From positions 1-42,464 of the forward strand of contig JAFCZJ010000023.1 of assembly GCA_019314375.1 (NCBI GenBank): a DNA stretch of 42,464 nt, given 5' to 3'. The translations under genes were made by a program, and so were the position numbers. The notes under the pieces were generated by a model. That model was not told the origin of the DNA, ran no database searches, and saw only the letters and a list, made by a program, of their open reading frames with translations. This document shows positions 9,042 to 16,937 of this stretch, piece by piece (the first letter of the stretch is position 1; the number at the start of each line of letters is the position of its first letter). This DNA comes from Deltaproteobacteria bacterium (GTDB lineage: Bacteria > Myxococcota > B64-G9).

Positions 9042-9677
9042 ATGAAATTGCGTCTGACCTTGTTGATCGCTTTGTTGTCCCTGGTGGGCTGGGCTTGCCA
9101 GCAGCCTTCCGCTCCGGCTGATGCGCCGGCGGGCAAAGAACAACCGGCCAAAGAGGCAAAGCAAGCCAAGGCCGATGACGGAGCCAAACCTGTGGACCTG
9201 GACAAAGAAGAAGCCCACGAGCATGGCGAAGATCATGGCGATGTCGCCAAACTGGCGGCCAAGGCCGCGAAGGCTTCGGGGCCCCTGGATGTCAAGCTGG
9301 GCCAGCCTTTGAAAACAACCCAGGTTGTGGCCGTGTTGGACTTGATGAAGGACCCTTCGGCCTATGAGGGAAAGACCGTTCGAATCGAGGGCAAGGTCAC
9401 CGACATGTGCTATCACAGCCGTAGCTGGTTTGGGGTGGCGAGTCCGGACGGAAAAAGGGTAATCCGGCTTATCGCCGCGCCCCGTTTTCAGGTGCCCAAA
9501 GGAGCCATCGGCGCCAAGGCCATGGTCGAGGGCAAGGTTAAAGTCAGCACTTTGGACCCCAAGGAGCTTGACCATTACAAAAAAGCCCATAAGTTTATCT
9601 CGGAAGAAGAACTCAAGTCCGGCGGTCCGATCCGTCAGGCTGTGATCATCGCAAGCGGAGCCGAATTCAAGCGCTGA
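9042..9677 (+). CDS. OB-fold-like lipoprotein (DUF4920-like)
   Basis: The mature form is a lipid-anchored periplasmic or outer-membrane protein of about 190 residues. The signal peptide ends in LVGWAC, followed by a long Ala/Lys/Asp/His linker with an HEHGEDHGD cluster that could bind metal. The C-terminal domain (residues about 90-205) reads as an OB-fold: EGKTVRIEGKVTDMCYHSRSWFGV, then IRLIAAPRFQVP, then KAMVEGKVKVSTLD. The layout is like small periplasmic OB-fold proteins of the DUF4920 type. I chose ATG 9042 over an in-frame ATG at 9021 because AAGGAG lies 9-14 bases upstream and the signal peptide begins directly. Ligand and partners are unknown. Confidence 0.83.
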   Translation: MKLRLTLLIALLSLVGWACQQPSAPADAPAGKEQPAKEAKQAKADDGAKPVDLDKEEAHEHGEDHGDVAKLAAKAAKASGPLDVKLGQPLKTTQVVAVLDLMKDPSAYEGKTVRIEGKVTDMCYHSRSWFGVASPDGKRVIRLIAAPRFQVPKGAIGAKAMVEGKVKVSTLDPKELDHYKKAHKFISEEELKSGGPIRQAVIIASGAEFKR

Positions 9678-9777
9678 TACATGTCGGCGGCAGTCAAGGA
9701 GCACCCGTCCCAGGATGTCAGATTGGCCAAAGACGGGCACTGGAGAGATGAACTTTTTTGCACTGAAGGAGAACAAA

Positions 9778-11787
9778 ATGAATTGGAAAATGATCATCGG
9801 CGGCGGCATCGCGGCTTTGGGCGGCCTGTGGATTTCGGCCTGTGCCACCACGGACAAAGCCCTTATTGAACAATACGCCAGCGTTACCCCAACGCGTTAT
9901 GAAGGAGCGGTGGCGGTGGTTTTGAGCGAGAAAGAGACCGGCAAGGTGGGGCCGGAGGGCAAGACCCTCGTGACCGAGGGTTTTCGGCGCATTAAAATCA
10001 TGAACCGCAAGGCATTGGACTGCGGAGGAAATGCCACCAACTGCCGTATGCAGCGTTGGATGTGCTACAACGAGACCTGGGACAAGGTCGAAGAACTCAA
10101 AGCCCGTCTTATCACCCCCGAGGGCAAGGTCTTCGAGGTCAAGCGGGACGACATGGTGGATCGCACTTTCACCACCTGGGCCGTGCCCGACCAGGATCAG
10201 CGTTGCTATGTTTGGCAGGTAAAGGGTGCCCAGCCCGGTGCCATCATCGAAGAGCAATGGAAAATCAGCACCTCCTCCATCATGGGGGTGGGCGGTTTTT
10301 GGTTCCAGGATCGAGATCCGGTCCTGGAGGCCAGTTACACCCTGGATGCCCCGGCCGACTACGAGTACAAGTGGAAGGTTTACAATCTGGACATCAAGCC
10401 CACGGAAGTTAAAAAAGACAACCGGATCGTGCGCACCTGGACGGCCAAACAGATTCCGGCCATGTACCCGGAAGACGGCATGGTGGCACCCGATGACGTG
10501 GCCGCCAAGTTGGTTATTGCCAACCCCAAGATACAGGCCTTTATCGACGGGGCCAAAGACGAAGAGACCAAGAAGCGATGTAACATCAGGACATGGGAAG
10601 ACCTGGGGGCTTGTTGGGGTGGTCTGATCAAGGAAACGCAAAAAGTGACACCGGCGGTCATGGACGTCGTGAAGAAAATTGCCGAGACGGCCAAGACCGA
10701 GACGGACAAGGTCAAAGCGGTCTGGAAGTACATGAATGAGAACGTTCGATACGTTGGGCTGGAGCGGGGCCTGGCCGGCTTCGTGCCTTTGTCGGCCCAT
10801 GTGGTTTGTTCAAAGAAGTACGGCGATTGCAAGGCCGTGGCCAGTCTGATCTCGGTGATGTGTCGTGAGCTGGGCTTGAAAGCCGACCCGATCCTCATCG
10901 GCACCCGACCGCAGTTGGGCGACGTGGACAAGGACATGCCCGGGCCTTTCTACTTCAATCACTCCATCGCCAGGGTGGAGGCTGACGGCAAAGTATACTG
11001 GCTGGACGCCACCCAACGGGACATCGCATTTGATACCACCTCCGCGCGTAATCAGGGGGTACATGTGGTCGTGGCACGGCCTGGTGCGCCTTTCATGGAT
11101 TTCATTCCCGTGCAGGGCCCCGAGACCAACCGCTTCGATCTCAAGGTGGTTTTTGAGCCCAAGGCCGACGGCAGCATGAGCATGCAAGCTGACATCACCA
11201 CCACGGGCAACCTCGCTGCGGGATACCGTGCACGAGCAAATGAATACACCCCGGAAAAGTGGGCCAAGTTCATCGAGCGGGAGCTTTTGGAGGACTATCC
11301 CAAGGCCTCTTTGACTGCTCAGAGTTTCAAGGGCAAAGAAGACAACAACGCGCCTTTCCAGATGGAGATGAAGGCCGAGCTGGCGCGGGCTCTGCAGCCC
11401 ACGGGTCGGGGCGTGAGCTTCGAGCTGAAGAGTCTTTTTCCCACTGAGTATTTGCAAAACTACTTCAAGATGCCCAAGCGCAAGTATGCCGTTGATCTAT
11501 ACCGGCTGGAGAGCCGGCAGGCCCGCTTTGAGGTCAAGATCCCCGAAGGGATGGTGCCGGCCGGCTTGCCCAAGAACCTCATGTTCGAAGACGACTGGGT
11601 CAAGGTCGAGCGCCTGACCCAGATCGAAGACGACAAGGTCGTGTCGATCTATAGCTGGTCTTACAAGCAGCTTAAGATCCCCGTTGATAAATACAAGCAG
11701 GTTCGGGAGAGCTTCCGCAAGGCCATGGACGCGGGGCAAATCGTTTTGATTTTCGAACCACCCGAGAAGAAAGAATCAAGTAGTTGA
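9778..11787 (+). CDS. DUF3857/transglutaminase-like lipoprotein, active-site residues intact
   Basis: This 669-residue exported protein has a signal peptide with a lipobox-like end (ISAC, Cys22). An N-terminal DUF3857 region (about 30-260) is followed by a transglutaminase-like cysteine-protease fold (about 290-420) and a C-terminal beta-rich region (DUF2569/3858-like). The likely triad is Cys351 in YGDCKAVA, His395 in FNHSIARV and Asp410 in YWLDATQ. Family members occur widely in Bacteroidota and Myxococcota; most substrates are unknown, and peptide or amide chemistry in the periplasm is inferred. ATG 9778 is preceded by AAGGAGAAC; an in-frame ATG at 9715 would place the signal peptide internally. 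The next gene is a degenerate paralogue. Confidence 0.9.
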   Translation: MNWKMIIGGGIAALGGLWISACATTDKALIEQYASVTPTRYEGAVAVVLSEKETGKVGPEGKTLVTEGFRRIKIMNRKALDCGGNATNCRMQRWMCYNETWDKVEELKARLITPEGKVFEVKRDDMVDRTFTTWAVPDQDQRCYVWQVKGAQPGAIIEEQWKISTSSIMGVGGFWFQDRDPVLEASYTLDAPADYEYKWKVYNLDIKPTEVKKDNRIVRTWTAKQIPAMYPEDGMVAPDDVAAKLVIANPKIQAFIDGAKDEETKKRCNIRTWEDLGACWGGLIKETQKVTPAVMDVVKKIAETAKTETDKVKAVWKYMNENVRYVGLERGLAGFVPLSAHVVCSKKYGDCKAVASLISVMCRELGLKADPILIGTRPQLGDVDKDMPGPFYFNHSIARVEADGKVYWLDATQRDIAFDTTSARNQGVHVVVARPGAPFMDFIPVQGPETNRFDLKVVFEPKADGSMSMQADITTTGNLAAGYRARANEYTPEKWAKFIERELLEDYPKASLTAQSFKGKEDNNAPFQMEMKAELARALQPTGRGVSFELKSLFPTEYLQNYFKMPKRKYAVDLYRLESRQARFEVKIPEGMVPAGLPKNLMFEDDWVKVERLTQIEDDKVVSIYSWSYKQLKIPVDKYKQVRESFRKAMDAGQIVLIFEPPEKKESSS

Positions 11788-11794
11788 GCAGATG

Positions 11795-11813
11795 AGTACT
11801 TGATCCAAGTACT
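11795..11813. promoter_or_regulatory. Perfect inverted repeat between the two transglutaminase paralogues
   Basis: AGTACTTG (11795-11802) and CAAGTACT (11806-11813) are perfect complements around a 3-base loop, in the 70-base gap between the paralogous genes. A T-run lies some 17 bases further on (about 11831), too far for a classical intrinsic terminator. It could be an operator or an RNA hairpin that sets the ratio of the two products. Confidence 0.55.
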
Positions 11814-11857
11814 TTGCCAATCCATTGAATTCATTTTTTCATGATTGAGAGGTCCTT

Positions 11858-13924
11858 ATGCGACATGCGGCAGCCGTGACCCTGTCCGGCCTAATGCTTC
11901 TTTCCCTTTGGGGCTGCGCCACCACCGGTGCCTCCACAAGCTCCGCCGGCCTGGTGGTCGTGCCTGATGATGTGGCAACGGCCACCGTGCCCAAGGACAT
12001 GCAAGGCAAGCACAACGCCGTGGTGCTTTACGACATCGGTTACGTGCATTACGATCCCATGGACATCGGCTCTACATACTACCCGTCCTATGTTTACAGT
12101 CGATTCACCAAGGTCAAGCTCTTGACCCGGGCGGCCACCGAGGGCGGTCACTGGGGCACCATCATGCTTCGCCATCTGGATGAATTGAAGAAGATGGATG
12201 CATGGGTGGAAAAAAAGGACGGCAGCAAGGTCGTCTTGAAGGAGACCGACTTCGTCAAGACCATCCTCATCAAGGACGCCATCCCGGGATACACCCCGCC
12301 TCTCAATTATTACGAGACCACGGTGATCTTCCCCGGTTTGGACCCGGGCGACACCATCGGCTACCACTACACTTCCCGGGGCCGAGAACTGACCTGGAAT
12401 TTCAATCACATGGACGCCCCCACGCTCTACTCCAAGTTTATGGTGGCGCGGCCCCCCCGCAGGGCCGAGATTCAGCCGGTCATCTTCAACCGGCATGATC
12501 TGAAAATAGAAAAAAGCGAGACCAAAGGCATGATCGCGGGCATGAGCGGCTTCACAGGTATCAAGCGACAGGCCACTTATGACATCTGGACCGCCCGTAA
12601 CGTGCCGCCCGTGACCTTTGAGCCCGGCATGCCGCCCATGGTGGACGTGGCCAGTCGAGTGAGGGTTTGGCAGGGCTTCAGGCGTTGGGATTGGAATACC
12701 ATGGGGACGAGCTACTCCAAGTGGTTCTTCCACTACGGCCGACGCCCGTCATTGGCCAAGGAGCTGGCAGAAAAGGCCACCGCCGGCCTGGAGGGCAGCC
12801 GCGAAAAAGCCAAGGCCATCCATGATTGGGTCAAGGCCAATTTGAACATTCAGGACGTGGATACCCTGACCTGGGTACCTCGCCAATTCGAGATCACCAC
12901 CTTAAACATCAAGAAAATTTTGGAGGAAAAGAACGCTTCCCCCGAGAAGGCGGCCAACCTGATGTGGTTGATGATGAAAGAGTCGGGCATTGACGCCACC
13001 GTGGTGCTGGCCATCGACAACATGAATCCGCCAGTAGAGGAAGGACTGCCTTATCTGTATCAGTTTACTCATCCCCTGCTGGTTTTGAGTGACGGCACCT
13101 GGATCGACACCACCAACCGCATGTGTCCATTCGGTCAGATTCCCTGGACATTCGAAGGCAAGAAGGGCCTGTGGCTCAAGGGCAAGACCGTGGCCTTCAA
13201 GGACATCCCAGAGAGCAGCCAGGCGGACAACAAGCGCAAGATCGATGTCAAAGCCGAGATCGATATCGACGGCAACGTTACGGCCAAGCTTGAGATGAGT
13301 TTGCATGGTCAAATGGCTTTGGCTTTTCGTATGCTGATGGGCCCCATGACGCCCAAGGAGCGCGATGATCTGATGCGTAAGCTCATCACCGGCGCCGTGG
13401 CGAAGGCGGAGATTGAAGAGTACACCTTGCAAAACATGGACAAGCCCTCCGAGCCATTGAAGATGAATGTGAGCTACAAGGTGCTCAACCATGCTCAGGT
13501 GCTCAGGGACAAGATGGTTTTCAAGCTGGGGGCTTTTTTGCATGATCTCTTAGGTCCCGCGTTGCGGAACCGACGAGGCTGGCCTGTTTACATCGTGCCC
13601 AAGCCCACCACCGAGATTCGTTCCAATCAGGTGCGCTTCCCATTCAAGCGTCTGGAAGAAAACGACGTATTCATCAAGTTCCCTCCTGGTTTCAGAATGC
13701 AGGCGGCCCCCAAGGGCTTCCGTACGCGTGAGTTGGCTTCGGGCACGGCCATGGGTGTGCAGAATTCATACGGCTCGGCAGACGGCCTGTCCATGCAGAT
13801 CATCCGCAGGCAGTCGATCAACGAGACCCTGGTCACGGACAAGGGCTATGAGCAGCTTCGCAAGATGATCGTTCGCCTCATCGAGCAGAAGGAAACGTTG
13901 ATCACTTTAGAAATCCCCAAGTGA
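11858..13924 (+). CDS. DUF3857/transglutaminase-like lipoprotein with Cys-to-Ser active site
   Basis: This 688-residue lipoprotein (signal peptide ending SLWGC) shares the architecture of the preceding gene: DUF3857 N-terminal half, transglutaminase-like core, C-terminal beta region (GNVTAKLEMSLHGQ). The core keeps His405 (QFTHPLLVL) and Asp417 (WIDTTNRM). The block that normally reads GDCKDKA is NASPEKA, placing Ser361 where the catalytic Cys should be. It is therefore probably a pseudo-enzyme acting as a binding partner, scaffold or regulator of its neighbour, or an enzyme with altered chemistry. GAGAGG lies 6-11 bases upstream of ATG. The two genes are separated by 70 bases carrying an inverted repeat. 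Confidence 0.87.
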   Translation: MRHAAAVTLSGLMLLSLWGCATTGASTSSAGLVVVPDDVATATVPKDMQGKHNAVVLYDIGYVHYDPMDIGSTYYPSYVYSRFTKVKLLTRAATEGGHWGTIMLRHLDELKKMDAWVEKKDGSKVVLKETDFVKTILIKDAIPGYTPPLNYYETTVIFPGLDPGDTIGYHYTSRGRELTWNFNHMDAPTLYSKFMVARPPRRAEIQPVIFNRHDLKIEKSETKGMIAGMSGFTGIKRQATYDIWTARNVPPVTFEPGMPPMVDVASRVRVWQGFRRWDWNTMGTSYSKWFFHYGRRPSLAKELAEKATAGLEGSREKAKAIHDWVKANLNIQDVDTLTWVPRQFEITTLNIKKILEEKNASPEKAANLMWLMMKESGIDATVVLAIDNMNPPVEEGLPYLYQFTHPLLVLSDGTWIDTTNRMCPFGQIPWTFEGKKGLWLKGKTVAFKDIPESSQADNKRKIDVKAEIDIDGNVTAKLEMSLHGQMALAFRMLMGPMTPKERDDLMRKLITGAVAKAEIEEYTLQNMDKPSEPLKMNVSYKVLNHAQVLRDKMVFKLGAFLHDLLGPALRNRRGWPVYIVPKPTTEIRSNQVRFPFKRLEENDVFIKFPPGFRMQAAPKGFRTRELASGTAMGVQNSYGSADGLSMQIIRRQSINETLVTDKGYEQLRKMIVRLIEQKETLITLEIPK

Positions 13925-13983
13925 GCTTGTCTCGATGACCGCATGCACGTACACGCGATTGATTCTTCGGAACTGAATTCTCT

Positions 13984-16929
13984 TCAGTAGGTAAAGCTCA
14001 AATCCAAGAGCAGACTGATGCCCTGCTGGCGCAGGCGGGGATCGGGCACGTCTTCGCCTGTCGGATGGCAGTAACGCCAATCCAAGAGGTTCCGCACACC
14101 GGCTGCGTATTTGAGATGCCATTCTTCCACCGAGCCCGAGAGGGTCAGGTCCCAGAGCAAAATGGGATCCAGGCGGTCGCCGTTTCGGTCCAAGCGCCCC
14201 GCCTCGAAGATCAGACGGCTGGCCAGGCGTAGATAGCGGCCCACGATGGGCAGCACGAGTTTGGCGCCGGCCAAATGCTCGGGCGAGTTGGCGGGTTCCT
14301 GGTCGTCTGTGATGTCGCCCACCCGGGTGCGCTGGTAAGAGTACTGCACCGCGACCAGCCAGCCGCGACGGAATTCCTTGCGCAGTTCCAGTTCACCGCC
14401 CAGGGTCCAGACCAACTCGTCTAAGTTTCGGTAGATTAGTGGATCACTTTCGACGCCTTCTCCAATTTGTTCGATGAGATCGGAGATGCGGTTGAGAAAG
14501 AGCGTGGCCGTCAGCCAGAAACTGGCCGGCAGCTTGCGTGTGTATTCAAGCTCGCCGGTGATGATGCGCTCCGGATTGATGTCGGGGCTTTGGATTTGGG
14601 TGATGCCGCCATCCCAATAGGTCATCTCGTAGAGCGAAGGGGCCCGGAAGGCGCTGCCGCCCAGGATTTTGACCGTGTCGTTTTCGCTGGGGCGCAAGAT
14701 GATGCCCAGGCGCGGGTTGAGGGAGTAGAGAAAGCGATCTTCCGGGTCGCCCGCCTCATTGGCCAGATCTTTGATATTCCAGCCGTCGAATCGTCCGCCG
14801 GCGGAAATGCTGAGCCATTTGAGCAGGGCCCAGTCCGCCACCAGGTAGCCGGAGAAGGACTGGAAGGGGTGGACTTCGTCGTAGTAGGGTTCGGTCTCGC
14901 CGTCATCCATGCCCAAACCAGGCGAGTTGAAATGCCATTCGAAGGATCCACCGGCCGTCAGGCGCAGGCCGTAGCCCGGTGTGAGCACGCCGCGGAGTTC
15001 CAGGCCCGCCCAGTCGCCCCGGTAGTATTCCCGAGAGACCCAGAGGTCGCCCTCGTCTTCATAAGGGAAGGCACCGTCGTAGTCATAGTGGTCATAGTAC
15101 AGGCGGCTCAAGAGTTGGAGGCTGTCACCGAAGCGCGGTTCATAGCGCAGCTCGACGAAGGAACGGCGATCGTGGCTGTGGGTTTCGTCATGACCAAAAA
15201 TGGTTTCGAAGGAGCCGGTGGGAACATGCTTGCGTCTTTGATTGTAGTACCACTGCAAGGTGAGTTCCCGCCAGTTGAGTTTGCCCATGCTGGTGGCCGT
15301 GTTGAAGCCGCCCACGTTTCGGGCCACGCCGTCGGGTGCCTCGACGCTGTCGAAATAAGTCGGCGAGAAAAAATCAAAATCATTACCGAGCAGACCCCCG
15401 CCGCTGACCCAGTAGGAAAAGTCCTTGCCGATTTTGCCGCTGTTGCCGGCAAAGGCACGGAGTGTGCCCGGACCCACCGTCGACAAGCCGGCCATGTTCA
15501 TGCGGGGCGCGTAGCCCGTGGGGCTGACCATGTTGATCACGCCGAAGAAGGCACCGGTACCGTAGAGGGCCGAGCCGGGGCCACGGACGAGCTCGATGCG
15601 CTCGATGGCGTTCAAGTCGCTCATCAGGTCGTAGCCCACATAGGATGACCCGATCCAGTCGTCATTGAGGGTGTGACCGTCCAGCTGCACCAGGACGCGG
15701 TTGCCATATTGCCCAAAGGGAGAGAAGCCACGCACGCCCACGGTTTTGTAAGTCAAGTCGTCTGTCGGGTAGGTGCCGCGCATGCCCGACAGGGCGTCGG
15801 TGGCGTTGGTGTAGGCGAAGGCTTCCATCTCCGTTCGCGTAACGAGGGAAACGGAGGCCGGCGCGTCGCGAACGCTTTCGACAAAGCGTGAGGCCGCGGA
15901 TACGTCTTCGACGATTTCCATGCAGGCTTGAACCATGATTTGTTTTTCGGGTTCCACTTGGACTGTTTTTCGGTAGGGGCGAAAGCCGTTTTGTTGGACT
16001 TCCACCAGGTGCTCGCCCACCGAAAGCTTGTCGAAGACCGCGGGGGTAAAGCCTGCGGCCTGGCCATCGATGAGGATCAAGGCGTCCCGTTCATCGGCTT
16101 GTACCAGGAGTTTGCCCGTCTTGGGTTGCAGTTCGATTTTCAGTGGGCTTTTTTTGTTGGCTTTGATCTCAATCGTGATTTCAAAGGGCTCGTAGCCTTC
16201 CTGGTCTACCTGCACTCGATGGGGCCCGGGAGCCAGAAGCACCGAGGCCGGCAGCTTGAGGTTCTTGGCGCCGAGGGGGTCTTCCACCCGCACTCGGGCT
16301 CCCTTTGGCGTACCCGAGAGGCTCAAGGTGCCCACGATGCGGTCAAGATCGGCATCCAGCGTGGCCTGCTTGCCCAGGGTGAGCGTTTGTTTTTCACGTA
16401 CCACCGGGACATGGCCGGGCTTCTCTAAGATGATGCGGTGGTCGCCGGGCTTCAGGGCCAATACGGTGGGCGTAAGCCCATAGCCGCCCAGATCCTTGCG
16501 TTTGACGTAGATGGTGGCCCCAGGCGGGGTGGTGTTGATTTTCAGTAGACCCACATGGGGGCGAACGCGATTCAGCGCCTTTTTTAAGGCTTTGCGTTCG
16601 CGCTTCGCCATGTCGGGTTGCTCGAAGGCGTGGTAGTAACGAAAGGCCGCCGCATATTGTTTGAGCTGTTCATAGCAGCGGGCGATGTTGAACATGACGT
16701 TGCGGTTGGGGGCGAGACGATTGGAGGCGAAGTAGTGGGAGAGCGCCTTTCGGTAGTTTCGTTTTCGGTAGGCCTGGTTGCCCAAATTGAACTGCACATC
16801 GGCTTCATCGGCGGAACTTGAAATCTGGCCTCGACTGTCGTCTTGGGTCTGCGCCTGGCTCGTTTCGACGCCCGAGACGGACAGCAGCCACAGGCTCACC
16901 AAGCACCCCACGGTCAAAATTCGCTTCAT
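13984..16929 (-). CDS. TonB-dependent outer-membrane receptor with N-terminal TPR and PEGA domains
   Basis: This 981-residue protein has a signal peptide (1 to about 26, ending AQA). Residues 41-125 are TPR-like (FNLGNQAYRKRNYRKALSHY). Residues 126-195, 197-269 and 270-335 are three PEGA-type units (ILEKPGHVPV, VDQEGYEPFE, VQQNGFRPYRK). A TonB-box-like stretch (EDVSAASR, about 341-348) leads into the plug with its hallmark IERIELVRGPGSALYGTGA (442-460). The rest is a 22-strand-type barrel with SLNPRLGIILRP, GSAFRAPSLYEM and a final aromatic (SFTY). The receptor imports an unknown ligand using TonB energy. The TPR-PEGA extension replaces the signalling domain seen in FecA-type receptors. The gene starts 8 bases after the stop of the kinase gene on the same strand. 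Confidence 0.92.
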   Translation of the reverse strand: MKRILTVGCLVSLWLLSVSGVETSQAQTQDDSRGQISSSADEADVQFNLGNQAYRKRNYRKALSHYFASNRLAPNRNVMFNIARCYEQLKQYAAAFRYYHAFEQPDMAKRERKALKKALNRVRPHVGLLKINTTPPGATIYVKRKDLGGYGLTPTVLALKPGDHRIILEKPGHVPVVREKQTLTLGKQATLDADLDRIVGTLSLSGTPKGARVRVEDPLGAKNLKLPASVLLAPGPHRVQVDQEGYEPFEITIEIKANKKSPLKIELQPKTGKLLVQADERDALILIDGQAAGFTPAVFDKLSVGEHLVEVQQNGFRPYRKTVQVEPEKQIMVQACMEIVEDVSAASRFVESVRDAPASVSLVTRTEMEAFAYTNATDALSGMRGTYPTDDLTYKTVGVRGFSPFGQYGNRVLVQLDGHTLNDDWIGSSYVGYDLMSDLNAIERIELVRGPGSALYGTGAFFGVINMVSPTGYAPRMNMAGLSTVGPGTLRAFAGNSGKIGKDFSYWVSGGGLLGNDFDFFSPTYFDSVEAPDGVARNVGGFNTATSMGKLNWRELTLQWYYNQRRKHVPTGSFETIFGHDETHSHDRRSFVELRYEPRFGDSLQLLSRLYYDHYDYDGAFPYEDEGDLWVSREYYRGDWAGLELRGVLTPGYGLRLTAGGSFEWHFNSPGLGMDDGETEPYYDEVHPFQSFSGYLVADWALLKWLSISAGGRFDGWNIKDLANEAGDPEDRFLYSLNPRLGIILRPSENDTVKILGGSAFRAPSLYEMTYWDGGITQIQSPDINPERIITGELEYTRKLPASFWLTATLFLNRISDLIEQIGEGVESDPLIYRNLDELVWTLGGELELRKEFRRGWLVAVQYSYQRTRVGDITDDQEPANSPEHLAGAKLVLPIVGRYLRLASRLIFEAGRLDRNGDRLDPILLWDLTLSGSVEEWHLKYAAGVRNLLDWRYCHPTGEDVPDPRLRQQGISLLLDLSFTY

Positions 16930-16937
16930 GTTGGTCC

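Noticed and set aside
14467..15648. 393-codon plus-strand open frame
   Set aside because: It is the antisense shadow of the TonB-dependent receptor; the receptor frame has a full set of domains.
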